Source of the DNA: Acinetobacter radioresistens DSM 6976 = NBRC 102413 = CIP 103788
GTDB taxonomy: Bacteria > Pseudomonadota > Gammaproteobacteria > Pseudomonadales > Moraxellaceae
Direction of reading: 5' to 3'
Length of the DNA stretch: 64,000 nt
NCBI RefSeq assembly: GCF_006757745.1
Contig: NZ_AP019740.1
Span: forward strand, 2,666,001-2,730,000
Shown: positions 38,332 through 47,840 of the stretch, one piece after another
Layout of the letters: each line of letters begins with the position of its first letter
Numbering within the stretch: position 1 is the stretch's first letter
Notes under the pieces: generated by a model
The model's input: the letters and a program-made list of their open reading frames with translations, nothing else
Database searches by the model: none
Told to the model about the DNA's origin: nothing
Translations under genes and position numbers: made by a program

Positions 38332-40400
38332 TGTCTAAACATACAGTTTTATTTGAACTTGGCTGTGAAGAACTTCCTCCAAAAAGCCTGAAAACCCTAC
38401 GAGATGCCTTACAGGCAGAAACAGTGAAAGGTTTAAAAGATGCTGGTCTAGCCTTTGATTCAATCGAAGCTTATGCTGCCCCACGTCGTTTAGCCCTTAA
38501 AATTGTGAATGTCGATGGTGCACAAGCAGATACACAGAAGCGTTTTGATGGTCCTGCGGTTCAAGCGGCTTATGACGCTGAAGGCAAACCAACCAAAGCT
38601 TTAGAAGGCTTTATGCGTGGTCAGGGTATCAGTATTGATCAAGTATCAACATTCCAGGCAGGTAAAGTTGAAAAGGTCTGCTACTTAAAAGATGTAAAAG
38701 GTCAGAGTCTGGATGTATTACTGCCACAAATCCTGCAAACTGCTTTAGATCATCTGCCTGTGGCAAAACGTATGCGCTCAGCAGCCAGCCGTACTGAATT
38801 TGTACGGCCAGTCAAATGGGTAGTATTACTAAAAGATGATCAGGTCATTGATGCTACTATTCAGGACCATACAGCCGCTAATGTAACCTATGGTCACCGG
38901 TTCCATGCACCAGACGCAATTACACTTGCAAATGCTGATGCCTACCTGGATGCACTGCGTGCAGCTAAAGTCGTAGCTTCATTTGAAGAACGTCAAGCCA
39001 TTATTGACCAGCAGGTAAAAGCTCTCGCTGATGAAGTTAATGCAATTGCCATTGTACCGGCTGACTTGCGTGATGAAGTAACTTCACTGGTAGAATGGCC
39101 GGTGGCTCTGCGTGCCAGCTTTGAAGAGCGTTTTCTTGCCGTTCCACAAGAAGCACTAATCACGACCATGCAGGATAACCAGAAATACTTCTGTCTGGTC
39201 AACAGCGACCACAAGCTTCAGCCTTATTTTATTACCGTATCGAATATTGAGTCAAAAGACCCGAAGCAGATTATTGAAGGTAATGAAAAAGTTGTTCGCC
39301 CACGTCTGTCAGATGCTGAGTTCTTCTTTTTGCAGGATCAGAAACAGCCGCTGGCTTCACGTTCAGAAAAACTGGCTAACATGGTATTTCAGGCACAGCT
39401 TGGCACCTTATGGGACAAGACTGTACGTATCGCAATGCTGGCTGTGGAACTGACCAAGTTTACAGGTGCACAGGTTGCCGATGCTGAAAGAGCCGCCATG
39501 CTGTCTAAATGCGACCTGACTTCTGAGCTGGTAGGTGAATTCCCTGAGCTTCAAGGGATTGCAGGGACATACTATGCCCGACTTGAGGGTGAAAATGATG
39601 AAGTCGCTGAAGCGCTTGGCGAGCAGTATCTGCCAAAATTTGCAGGTGATGTTTTACCAAAAACCAAAACTGGCACTACGATTGCACTGGCCGACCGTCT
39701 GGATACACTGGTAGGTATTTTTGGGATTGGGCAGGCTCCTACAGGTTCAAAGGACCCGTTTGCACTTCGCCGTTCGGCAATTGGTATCTTGCGTCTGATT
39801 ATTGAAAATAATCTTGATGTAACGATTGAAACACTGGTGAACTCTGCCCTGCATGCCTATGGCGCGCTGATTACTGATCCGAATAAAACCCGTAGTGATG
39901 CAGTTGCCTTCCTTGAAGGCCGTTACCGGGCCAAATATGAAGACCAAGGTGTTCAGGTAGATGTCATTCAGGCAGTCCAGGCGATGTCACCTGCTTCTCC
40001 GCTTGACTTTGACAAGCGTGTTAATGCCGTTAACCATTTCCGCAATTTGCCTGAAGCTGCTGCGCTTGCTGCTGCCAATAAACGTGTAGCCAATATTCTG
40101 GCGAAAGAAGCTGCACCTGAAGGTTTAGTAGTTGAAGCGAGCCTGATTGAAGATGCCGAAAAAGCATTGTTCGCTGAACTTGCGAAAATTACGCCTGTGG
40201 TTGAGCCATTATTTGCTGCCAAAGACTACACTGCTGCGTTGTCTGCACTTGCTGCTCTTCGTGCGCCAGTCGATGCGTTCTTTGACGGCGTAATGGTCAT
40301 GGCTGATGATAGCGAGCTAAAAGCAAACCGTTTACGTTTGCTAGCTCAGCTGCGTGACTTGTTTACCAAAGTAGCTGATATTTCGGTGTTGCAGCACTAA
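38331..40400 (+). CDS. glyS: glycyl-tRNA synthetase beta subunit
   Basis: 689 aa, tRNA-binding subunit of the same enzyme. Starts [16 protein letters not shown], has GRRLALKI-like [12 protein letters not shown] and the HD-like domain region, DALR-type anticodon-binding C-terminus with [19 protein letters not shown]. Length as E. coli GlyS (689). TAATG coupling to glyQ, terminator after. Confidence 0.97.
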   Translation: MSKHTVLFELGCEELPPKSLKTLRDALQAETVKGLKDAGLAFDSIEAYAAPRRLALKIVNVDGAQADTQKRFDGPAVQAAYDAEGKPTKALEGFMRGQGISIDQVSTFQAGKVEKVCYLKDVKGQSLDVLLPQILQTALDHLPVAKRMRSAASRTEFVRPVKWVVLLKDDQVIDATIQDHTAANVTYGHRFHAPDAITLANADAYLDALRAAKVVASFEERQAIIDQQVKALADEVNAIAIVPADLRDEVTSLVEWPVALRASFEERFLAVPQEALITTMQDNQKYFCLVNSDHKLQPYFITVSNIESKDPKQIIEGNEKVVRPRLSDAEFFFLQDQKQPLASRSEKLANMVFQAQLGTLWDKTVRIAMLAVELTKFTGAQVADAERAAMLSKCDLTSELVGEFPELQGIAGTYYARLEGENDEVAEALGEQYLPKFAGDVLPKTKTGTTIALADRLDTLVGIFGIGQAPTGSKDPFALRRSAIGILRLIIENNLDVTIETLVNSALHAYGALITDPNKTRSDAVAFLEGRYRAKYEDQGVQVDVIQAVQAMSPASPLDFDKRVNAVNHFRNLPEAAALAAANKRVANILAKEAAPEGLVVEASLIEDAEKALFAELAKITPVVEPLFAAKDYTAALSALAALRAPVDAFFDGVMVMADDSELKANRLRLLAQLRDLFTKVADISVLQH

Positions 40401-40426
40401 GCTTTAATTAGTTGAAAAGTCTATAG

Positions 40427-40457
40427 AACCCCGCTATAAGTTAGTGGGGTTTTTATT
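40427..40457 (+). terminator. terminator of glyQS
   Basis: ACCCCGCTA / TAGTGGGGT stem with one G-U pair, followed by a T-rich run. Confidence 0.88.
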
Positions 40458-40469
40458 TTTTTAAATATA

Positions 40470-41420
40470 ATGAAATTATCACAATCGCAAAAAGTTGTAG
40501 AATTTTTAAAATCTTACCCAAATCAAAAATTTACATCGCGTGAAATAGCTGAGGCTATTATTCAGCTTTTTCCTGAAGATTACTAACAAAAAAGATTAAA
40601 TCATCGATTTGAATCAAATTCAGATTTTGTACAATAAATTGTTCGTGAAATTAGTAGTAATGCAAAAACTAGTATTTTAAAGGTATCGCCGCATATTCAT
40701 ATACGTGATCAACCTCGTCCAAGACAATTCTGGTTTGATCCTAATTCAACATATGAATTAACACGGGAAATTAATACTATTTTTAATTCTGAAAATATTG
40801 ATGCTGAAGTTCACTTACCTATTATTAAATTAGATCATTTATCTGAACATGATCTTTATCCAATTCTTATTGAGTTTTTAAATTCTGAATTTAATCTAAA
40901 CTGCCTTAGAATTGATGAGAAACGTTCAAAAAATTCCCGTGGTCAGAATGGAAATCAATGGCTACATCCTGACGTTGTTGCTATGCAAGCATTAGATGAC
41001 CGTTGGAATGAATTAATTAGAACCTGTGTAAAACATAGCTCTGGTCAAAATGTTCGTCTATGGTCTTTTGAAGTCAAGAAGGAACTAAATAGCAGTAATA
41101 TTCGTAGTAGTTTTTTTCAGGCTGTGAGTAATTCAAGTTGGGCTAATGAAGGATATTTAGTCGCAACATCAATATCTACGAGTGAGGTTGAAGAAGAGCT
41201 TCGGATGCTTTCTGCCCTCCACGGTATCGGGGTAATACTTCTAATTCCTGAAAATCCAAGTGAAAGTGAAATTTTATTACCTGCTCGTCGTAGACCAGAG
41301 GTTGATTGGCAATCCATTAATCGAATATTAAATGAAAATTCTGATTTTAGAAATTTTATAGAACTTGTTTCTATTTACTATCAAACAGGCCGTATTCGTC
41401 CTCAAGATTGGAATAGATAA
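40470..41420 (+). pseudogene. HrgA/COG2958-type protein, broken by two in-frame TAA codons
   Basis: A single reading frame of 317 codons from ATG 40470 to stop 41420 is interrupted only at 40584-40586 and 40635-40637, both TAA. The N-terminus (FLKSYPNQKFTSREIAEAI) looks like a winged-helix domain, and the C-terminal half (about 165-316) reads LWSFEVKKELNSSN, FFQAVSNSSWANEGYLVA, RMLSALHGIGV and RPEVDWQSINRI, typical of the HrgA family found beside restriction systems. The first stop lies in DY*QKR and the second in FVQ*IVREI, where family members usually have Gln or Glu; CAA to TAA is the simplest change. No ATG, GTG or TTG in frame follows until 40983, so only a 145-residue C-terminal piece could be made. 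Codon use is AT-rich and unlike its neighbours, suggesting acquisition. Confidence 0.8.
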
Positions 41421-41491
41421 TGTATGACTATAGGCATTTCACTATATATTTCATATACTCAAACTAACAACACTCAACAAGAAAGAATCAT

Positions 41492-41881
41492 ATGACATTT
41501 AAAACACTCATGTTGGCGGGTCTTGCGAGTATCGCAGTTACAGCCTGTAGCTCAGCCCCAAAAATTCCTCAGCTTGATCTTGGCGTCTTACAGGAAGTAC
41601 AAAATCTTGAAGTTGTTCCTGCAACTACCAACAATAAGGCAAAACTGACCAAATTCCTTGATAAATGCGTGATTGAATTTACAGGTGATATTGGTGAAAA
41701 CCGTGTTGTGGAGCAGTGGTCATTTAAAGGTATGGGATTAATGAATGCCGGTTCGGCCACATTCCAGCGTGATGGCACCAGCAAAGCAGAAAAATTTAAC
41801 CTGCATGATGCGAATGTTCAAAAGAACTTTGTTACCCTGCGCGATCATTTTGCCAAAGAAGCGCTAGATCAATGTAACTAG
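41492..41881 (+). CDS. hypothetical lipoprotein
   Basis: 129 aa with a lipoprotein signal peptide (lipobox VTAC, Cys19). The mature part has two more cysteines (KCVIEF and DQCN, the last residues), which could be disulfide-bonded. No known domain. It follows the pseudogene by 71 bp; AAGAAAG precedes the start. Its composition matches the chromosome, so it is native. Confidence 0.75.
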   Translation: MTFKTLMLAGLASIAVTACSSAPKIPQLDLGVLQEVQNLEVVPATTNNKAKLTKFLDKCVIEFTGDIGENRVVEQWSFKGMGLMNAGSATFQRDGTSKAEKFNLHDANVQKNFVTLRDHFAKEALDQCN

Positions 41882-42099
41882 CAAACTCGCCCTGTTTTAT
41901 AAAAGATAGGGCGTCCTCTATGAAGTTGCTGCATAAATCGCTGTATAACCCTCTATATCTTTTTTAAATTAAAATAATTATAAGATACTGCAATATTCTT
42001 CTTTAGCGATTCTTCACAGGATATTCATTGTTTTTAAAACATCATCCGCTACACTAAAACATTCAGACCGCTCTTTAACAAATTCGAGGTCGATTCTTA

Positions 42100-42585
42100 A
42101 TGAATATTAAAACTCCAATACTTTTGCTCATCGCTCTTATGGGCGCTGTACCACTCCTCGCCCAGGCGAATTCTACTCAGACCTCTTCACAGATTACTAA
42201 ACCGGTCACACCTTATGGTGAGAACCCAAATCTGCTGCATGTATTTGCCTATAAAGCACAAGAAGGCGTAATCAATACTGCGGAGAAAGTGGGAAAGGTG
42301 ACTGAAAAAAGTATCGCCAGAATTAAACCAGATGTCGACCGCGCCTGGAACAACACCAAATCTGTTGCCTCAGATACTATTCAAAAGGTGGATCAGGGAA
42401 CACAGCAGGCAGCTCAACAAGCTAACCAGAGAATCCAGAGCTCTCGAGAAGCATGGGGTGGTACACCGCAACAACCGGCGCCTATTATTCAGCAACCTCT
42501 AAGCCAGTCATCGACAGCTACCCAAACTACAGCGCCCTTACAACCCCATTCAGGTGCTACAAGCTATGCAATCACAGAACTTTAA
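42100..42585 (+). CDS. hypothetical exported protein
   Basis: 161 aa with a Sec signal peptide (about 1-24, cleavage after AQA). The middle (55-95) is amphipathic helix with repeating TEKVGKVTEKSIARIK and KSVASDTIQKV, like stress-response or LEA-type helices. The tail is low-complexity Gln/Pro/Thr/Ser. No family recognised. Likely periplasmic. Confidence 0.7.
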   Translation: MNIKTPILLLIALMGAVPLLAQANSTQTSSQITKPVTPYGENPNLLHVFAYKAQEGVINTAEKVGKVTEKSIARIKPDVDRAWNNTKSVASDTIQKVDQGTQQAAQQANQRIQSSREAWGGTPQQPAPIIQQPLSQSSTATQTTAPLQPHSGATSYAITEL

Positions 42586-42731
42586 ACTTGCGTGGGGTTA
42601 AATAAATATATTGAGCTAACACGTTTCTTTAAATGCTTAACAGGCTTACACAATATTTGAGCAAAATATTAAGAGATTAGGATTATGCAACGCCCATGCT
42701 TTGGAATGGGCTGGCTGGTTAAAACTCTTTA

Positions 42732-43685
42732 CTAATTGACCTGCCGGATAGGCTGGCCTCGTTTAAAGGCTTCAGTATTTTCAGCAAGCTGCTCTAGCAT
42801 ACGCTGTCGCGCCTGAACACTTCCCCAAGCAGAATGCGGTGTAATAATCAGATTTGGAATATCCTCATTCAGTAAAATATTACCCTGTTTAGGTGGCTCA
42901 ACGGTGAGTACATCGCTGGCAGCTCCGGCGATTTCACCATTTTTTAAGGCTTGGGCCAATGCTGTCTCATTCACCAGTCCACCACGTGCACAGTTAATGA
43001 GAAAGGCGGTAGGTTTCATCTGTTGCAGCTCTGCTGCTCCAATCAGGTTTTGGGTCTGTTCGGTTAAAGGACAATGCAGACTCAGAAAATCAACTTGCGG
43101 CAGCAGCTCCTTTAATGGAATCCGGTCAGTCCCCCCCGGACGGCACGGTAAAGAGGCAATCTTGACCTGCATGCCAAATGCCTCTGCCAGCCGGGCTACA
43201 GCCTGTCCAAGTTCGCCATACCCTACAATTCCTAAAGTCTTTCCAGCCAGTTCAACAATCGGGAAGTCGAGCAAACAGAACTGCTCGGCCTTGTTCCATA
43301 CACCAGTCCGCACCGCATGGTCATATTTTAAAAAAGACGTCGCCAGACTCAGCATAAGCAATAAGGTATGCTGGGCAACAGCCGGTGTGCCATAGCCCTG
43401 ACAGTTACAGACCACGATGTTATGCTCACGGGCTGCGCTCAGATCTACATTATTGGTGCCGGTAGCAGAAATCAGAATCAGTTTTAACTTGGGAAGCTGA
43501 CGAATCAGTTCGGCATTTACTCTGACTTTATTGGTAATAATGACATCGGCATTCTGTACACGCTCCAGAATTTCATCTGGTGCAGTAACTTCATGTAAAG
43601 TCAGCTGGTCAAACTGCTGTTGAAGATGGCTGATCTCCAGATCATTTTGGTTCAGTGAATTAAAGTCTAGAAATACGGCTTTCAT
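42732..43685 (-). CDS. D-2-hydroxyacid dehydrogenase (glycerate/hydroxypyruvate type)
   Basis: 317 aa from ATG 43685; AGGAG lies 9 bp before it and abuts the alternative ATG at 43694. NAD-binding GIVGYGELGQAVARLA, catalytic Arg in NCARGGLVNE, Glu in the next segment and His in TPHSAWGS (with Trp, as in hydroxypyruvate reductases). Reduces 2-keto acids such as hydroxypyruvate or glyoxylate. Substrate is not certain. Single gene. Confidence 0.87.
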   Translation of the reverse strand: MKAVFLDFNSLNQNDLEISHLQQQFDQLTLHEVTAPDEILERVQNADVIITNKVRVNAELIRQLPKLKLILISATGTNNVDLSAAREHNIVVCNCQGYGTPAVAQHTLLLMLSLATSFLKYDHAVRTGVWNKAEQFCLLDFPIVELAGKTLGIVGYGELGQAVARLAEAFGMQVKIASLPCRPGGTDRIPLKELLPQVDFLSLHCPLTEQTQNLIGAAELQQMKPTAFLINCARGGLVNETALAQALKNGEIAGAASDVLTVEPPKQGNILLNEDIPNLIITPHSAWGSVQARQRMLEQLAENTEAFKRGQPIRQVN

Positions 43686-43781
43686 TGGATTCATCTCCTG
43701 CGACTCTACTCTATTTAAACAGCTCGTCCATGTTTATTCCAGAGCAGTGCAAGAGATGATCCTTAGCCTACAGTTTTAGTG

Positions 43782-44000
43782 TTAAATTTCAGGTGACAGC
43801 AATTTGCGTTTTTTAATCACTGGTTTGTGCTGATGGCTTTTATAAAATTGCCAGGCCTCTTTTAAGACATACAGCGCGAAAGTCAGCACTACCATGACTC
43901 CCAGACCAAAAACCAGATGCGGTGTATGTACTGCACCCGCATGAGCGAAGCCAGGGAATAAAAATATTAAGCTAAACAGCAAAGATGGATAAACATTCAC
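43782..44000 (-). CDS. small hypothetical membrane protein
   Basis: 72 aa, GTG start with AAGGAG 7 bp upstream. N-terminal hydrophobic stretch ending FAHAG (possible signal peptide) and a second helix HLVFGLGVMVVLTFALYVL, then a basic tail. No family known. An ATG followed directly by TGA overlaps the GTG. It lies upstream of the 2-hydroxyacid dehydrogenase on the same strand. Confidence 0.6.
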   Translation of the reverse strand: MNVYPSLLFSLIFLFPGFAHAGAVHTPHLVFGLGVMVVLTFALYVLKEAWQFYKSHQHKPVIKKRKLLSPEI

Positions 44001-44144
44001 ATCTACACTCCTTATCTTTTTTCTTTAAATTTAGGTATTTACAAAAAACCTATTACTGAATCCCGACTATAGCCCACATACAGAATAAAGCAAGTTTGTA
44101 AGATCAGGTAACTTTCATATTTAAATTCCAGCTATTTACAGACC

Positions 44145-44183
44145 TAAAAAAGCCGGGCTAAACCATGAAGGCTTAGCCCGGCT
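44145..44183 (-). terminator. terminator of the 422-aa orphan protein gene
   Basis: AGCCGGGCTA (44151-44160) / TAGCCCGGCT (44174-44183), 10-bp perfect stem followed on the minus strand by six T. Confidence 0.9.
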
Positions 44184-44201
44184 AACAGATTAAGCTGGCC
44201 T

Positions 44202-45470
44202 TTAGATCACCACAAATTTCTCTGTATTTTGAACGTGTTCTACAGAAAAATGGCAATTGCCATATTCATCACAGCTCAGGTTCAGGTTTTTATAACTGAG
44301 TACATAAAAATCCGGATATTTTTTTAGAACAATCGGACTCATGTCTGGAGAAAGTGCATCTTGCTCTTTTACCAGCCGCATAATACGGCGGTCATTCATT
44401 ACCACCATATAGCGCTCATTGTTCAGATCAACACTGAGCAGACCAGTTTCTTTCGCCTGTAGAGAGATCAGATACTTGTTATTGAGACTAATTGCATCCT
44501 GACTATAGCTTTCCAGCTTCTGTGTAATTAAATTAAATACCAGATAGGCCTGATGGCAGTCCTGCAACAGGCTGCGCTGCTCCTGATCATGGGGCATGTT
44601 GACTTTAATACCCAGCTTCAACAGGTCCTGCTCATTTACCTGCTTGTTGGTCAGCAAGGTTCGGGTAATCAGCTGCTTTAATTGAGCATCCAGATATTGC
44701 CCGTCGAGCTGGAATTCACCATTTTTCAGGATTTTTCCAAGTTTGGCGCTGTGTTTTGGCAGGAACCTGGCAATAACATTACGGTAATAGAATTTACTGT
44801 TCTTTTTAACCTCACGCACCTGTTTATAAAAATATTGCTGGTCCCATTCATGTGAGATAAAGTCATTTAGCAGGGTCGAGCTGGCCAGTACAGCCAAGGC
44901 ATCATGGCCGGTAAACGGTAAATGAATAGTATACAGTTGCTGAATTAGGGGCTGAATTTTTGAATAATGCTCATGATCAGCTTCAAAATACGGGTCATAA
45001 ACCAGAATATACTCACTATCTGGGGCAATATCAGAGCGTTCAATCCGCATGTTGGCATTCAGGTCAGCATCAAAGAACTCGCTATAACGGCGGTCATTGA
45101 CTTCATCTGGATTAATGGAGTATTGCGGAACAAAAGCAATGACCCGGTTCATGCCAAGCAAGCGAGAATATTTTATCGCAGCATAACCACCCATTGAGCC
45201 CCCATATCCAACTACATAGTCGAACTGCGCTAAAATAGGCTGTATCTGTTCCAGCATGGCCTGCATACTGGCTGCCGGAAACCATGATTTCCGCTTGGGC
45301 ATGACCCCAATAACGTTGTAGTCATATTTAGAAAGAGATTTCTCGGCATTAATTGACATACCATTAGCTTTGGTAATTAAATCACCAAAGGAAAAAACCA
45401 GTTCACGAGAATGTCCTTTTAAAAAAATTACCCGGATATCGTCGTCTTCAAAAACTATCTGCTTATCCAT
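44202..45470 (-). CDS. orphan protein with alpha/beta-hydrolase-like N-terminal domain
   Basis: 422 aa from ATG 45470 (MDKQIVFEDDDIRVIF); a GTG 15 bp upstream is also open. The N-terminal half (about 1-220) reads like an alpha/beta hydrolase: a first strand with VIFLKGHSRELVFSFGD, and a nucleophile elbow YVVGYGGSMGGYAAIKYS (Ser about 93). A candidate acid is in DPYFEADHEHYSK and a candidate histidine in PFTGHDALAVLASS, which is the usual strand order. The C-terminal half (about 225-422) matches nothing I know; it ends in a beta-rich segment with two cysteines (LSCDEYGNCHFS). Possibly a polysaccharide-associated or envelope protein. Divergent from the methyltransferase gene. Confidence 0.75.
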   Translation of the reverse strand: MDKQIVFEDDDIRVIFLKGHSRELVFSFGDLITKANGMSINAEKSLSKYDYNVIGVMPKRKSWFPAASMQAMLEQIQPILAQFDYVVGYGGSMGGYAAIKYSRLLGMNRVIAFVPQYSINPDEVNDRRYSEFFDADLNANMRIERSDIAPDSEYILVYDPYFEADHEHYSKIQPLIQQLYTIHLPFTGHDALAVLASSTLLNDFISHEWDQQYFYKQVREVKKNSKFYYRNVIARFLPKHSAKLGKILKNGEFQLDGQYLDAQLKQLITRTLLTNKQVNEQDLLKLGIKVNMPHDQEQRSLLQDCHQAYLVFNLITQKLESYSQDAISLNNKYLISLQAKETGLLSVDLNNERYMVVMNDRRIMRLVKEQDALSPDMSPIVLKKYPDFYVLSYKNLNLSCDEYGNCHFSVEHVQNTEKFVVI

Positions 45471-45595
45471 TCGCCTATGAGGCACCGTAGCGCCTACACT
45501 TCTCCTATAAAAATGAAAACAATAAGGCCTTTGCCTGAGCCAATTTGCTCAGTATCTTATTTTATCGAGGTCACTCAAATTAAAAAGCGCAAAAT

Positions 45596-46378
45596 ATGAC
45601 ACATTCAATACATCCTGCCGCACAAAAAGGCTTTAGTCAGGCTGCCCGACTTTATCAGGAGGTACGGCCCAGCTATCCTAAACAGGTAATTGATTGGCTA
45701 AGGAATGACCTGAATTTAAGTCAATCGTCGTATGTTGTCGATCTGGGCACAGGTACAGGCAAATTTTTACCATATTTACAAGCTTTAACTTCTCATATTA
45801 CTGCGGTTGAACCTGTTGCAGAAATGCTCGCAGAACTGGAAAAACGTTATCCGGGTGTTGTCGCATTACCGGGCACCGCACAGCATTTACCTTTAGGGAA
45901 TGAGAGTCAGGATGCCGTACTTTGTGCACAATCTTTTCACTGGTTTGCTGATATTCAGAGCCTGAATGAAATTTATGAGGTGCTTAAACCGGCAGGTTAT
46001 CTGGGACTGGTCTGGAACCAGCGTGATATTGAAATTGAATGGGTGCGTGCCTTGGCTGAGCTGATTGCACCATTTGAAGGAACTACTCCACGCTATCATA
46101 GTGGTCACTGGAAAGAAGTTTTTGACAATCAGTTTCTGTTTCAGCTGGAAAAGGTCAAGGTTTTATCACAAGTACAAAAAGGTACGGTAGAACAGGTGGT
46201 ATCCAAACGTTTACTGTCGACCAGCTTTATTGCAGCCATGTCAGAGTCTCAACAGCAGGCCCTGAAACAGCAGTTTGAAGAAACCGTCCGGCACTATACT
46301 AACAAGCAACCTCATGATGAAATTGAATTTCCATATGTAACTTATGCTTATAGCTTTAAAAAAGTCAGTTATAAATAA
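45596..46378 (+). CDS. class I SAM-dependent methyltransferase
   Basis: 260 aa. Motif I VVDLGTGTGKFLPYL, motif post-I AVEPVAEMLAEL, and AVLCAQSFHWF as motif II, typical of ubiE/type-11 methyltransferases. FHWF suggests a small-molecule substrate, but which one cannot be said. A single gene; ends 34 bp before the lipoprotein gene, with which it may be transcribed. Confidence 0.88.
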   Translation: MTHSIHPAAQKGFSQAARLYQEVRPSYPKQVIDWLRNDLNLSQSSYVVDLGTGTGKFLPYLQALTSHITAVEPVAEMLAELEKRYPGVVALPGTAQHLPLGNESQDAVLCAQSFHWFADIQSLNEIYEVLKPAGYLGLVWNQRDIEIEWVRALAELIAPFEGTTPRYHSGHWKEVFDNQFLFQLEKVKVLSQVQKGTVEQVVSKRLLSTSFIAAMSESQQQALKQQFEETVRHYTNKQPHDEIEFPYVTYAYSFKKVSYK

Positions 46379-46412
46379 CTGAAAAAATCATGTTTAAAAT
46401 GAGGGAGTACAT

Positions 46413-46994
46413 ATGAATAAAACAGCCCGTCTCGCTTTACCTCTGATGTTCTGTTCAGGCCTGCTACTGGGCGGCTGCCAAAAGGAAAACCCGGAAACTG
46501 GTGATCTTTCGCAGCAACAGCAGGAAGATGCAGAAGTCATGAAACAGCTGGAAACGCCTCCAGTTAAACAATTTCCGGCTACTCCGAATGATGCTCACGA
46601 TATTCAGCTACTGGAAGACTATGAAAGCCGTTTTTTAGCCATGAGTGACGAACTGGAGGAAGAACTTGGTAAAATGCGTCAGGAAGGCTCGCTCACTGAA
46701 GAATTTGAGCAGCAGCGCAAACGCGAGCATATTCAGTCAGCACGTAATATGTTGCGTGAACTGGACTTAAAAACTGAGCAGGGTCGCTATATTCAGGGAT
46801 TACATGCAGAATACTGGGATAATCAGGCTAAATTACTTGAACAGCAACCTGAACAAAAAGGTAATAACAATCAGGTACAGGGCTTAGGCGATTATTTACA
46901 TGCGCAAGAGCAATTGAAGCACTGGAAAAACCAGCAGCAAACTGCCAGCAAACAATCACAGCCACCATTTTCTGAACCTACAAAACAGCAGTAA
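46413..46994 (+). CDS. hypothetical lipoprotein
   Basis: 193 aa with lipobox LLGGC (Cys22). The mature chain is strongly helical and Glu/Gln-rich, with a heptad-like region (about 62-150: EDYESRFLAMSDELEEELGK) that may form a coiled coil. The tail is Gln/Pro-rich. Good Shine-Dalgarno GAGGGAG. No family recognised. Confidence 0.78.
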   Translation: MNKTARLALPLMFCSGLLLGGCQKENPETGDLSQQQQEDAEVMKQLETPPVKQFPATPNDAHDIQLLEDYESRFLAMSDELEEELGKMRQEGSLTEEFEQQRKREHIQSARNMLRELDLKTEQGRYIQGLHAEYWDNQAKLLEQQPEQKGNNNQVQGLGDYLHAQEQLKHWKNQQQTASKQSQPPFSEPTKQQ

Positions 46995-47051
46995 AAAAAG
47001 GCAGAGCTAAAATATATAATTCTTGGTAATTATACCTCTGAAACCCGAAAA

Positions 47052-47089
47052 CATATATCCGACTGCATTATTCTGAAGTCGGGTATATG
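47052..47089. other. long hairpin between convergent genes
   Basis: CATATATCCGACT / AGTCGGGTATATG pair over 13 bp with one U-G, 12-nt loop. It sits in the 142-bp gap between two convergent genes. No T-run on either side, so a mRNA 3'-end structure rather than a classical terminator. Confidence 0.5.
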
Positions 47090-47136
47090 TTGCCTGGATT
47101 AAACTTCCTTTATTTAATTTCGTAACAACTTTAAAT

Positions 47137-47697
47137 TTAACTTCTGACTTTCTCGATCCATTGAATCGAGTTTACTCGAAATAATTCACAAGCCCCTTCT
47201 CCCAAATCAGTTGGAGTAAGTGATGAGGTCCAGACCAAATCTTTATCCTTCACTTCAACCAACTCGCCATGTAAACGGACCAGATCACCCCGTTTCACTT
47301 TCTTAATTTCTTGGGCAATTTTAGGATTGGCTGGAATAATATGCATATTTGATACCATTTGCATGGCCTGTTTCGGTGGTACTGGAAGCTTGTCTATTTT
47401 CCAGTTCAGGAAACGGTCATATTGGTTCACACTGATACGCCGGGCAATTTCCGGCTCGGCAAACATTCCCCAACTGACTGCATAATCAATGGGGGAAAAT
47501 TTGGCTTGTTCATCATGAGTATAGATTTTTGAACCTAATATACGGAAATCACCAGCGAAAGGTTTAAGTACTGCAATAGACTGATCTTTTACAGCAGGTG
47601 CCAATCCTTTAGCAATATTATATTCAGCAGAGGTCGATGCACTGGCCTGTCCTACCCATAAGCCCAGTAATACACTACATATTAAGCGTTTTGACAT
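47137..47697 (-). CDS. hypothetical exported protein
   Basis: 186 aa from ATG 47697 (a TTG upstream). Sec signal peptide ending ASA. The mature protein has DYAVSWGMFAEPEIARRI, IKKVKRGDLVRLHGELVEVKD and WTSSLTPTDLGEGACELFRVN, an OB-like strand pattern, and one Cys. No family named. Alone on the minus strand. Confidence 0.72.
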   Translation of the reverse strand: MSKRLICSVLLGLWVGQASASTSAEYNIAKGLAPAVKDQSIAVLKPFAGDFRILGSKIYTHDEQAKFSPIDYAVSWGMFAEPEIARRISVNQYDRFLNWKIDKLPVPPKQAMQMVSNMHIIPANPKIAQEIKKVKRGDLVRLHGELVEVKDKDLVWTSSLTPTDLGEGACELFRVNSIQWIEKVRS

Positions 47698-47840
47698 CAA
47701 TTTCCCCCTGTAATCAGCGTGTTTCTTAACTCTATATTAGAAGAAGAAAATATGAAAATAGTATCAAATTTTAGTAACAATCAGCATGGTTTAGGTTTGA
47801 TTTTGCCTTGACTCTATTTATTTAAACGCGGGTCTAAGCG

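Noticed and set aside
40584..40637. Recoding of TAA as glutamine as a genome-wide genetic code change
   Set aside because: All other genes in the window use TAA as a normal stop (for example rplC and glyQ), so reassignment is excluded.
41887..41912. CGCCCT / AGGGCG hairpin after a lipoprotein gene as a terminator
   Set aside because: The stem is real, but the loop is long and no T-run follows; not strong enough to annotate.
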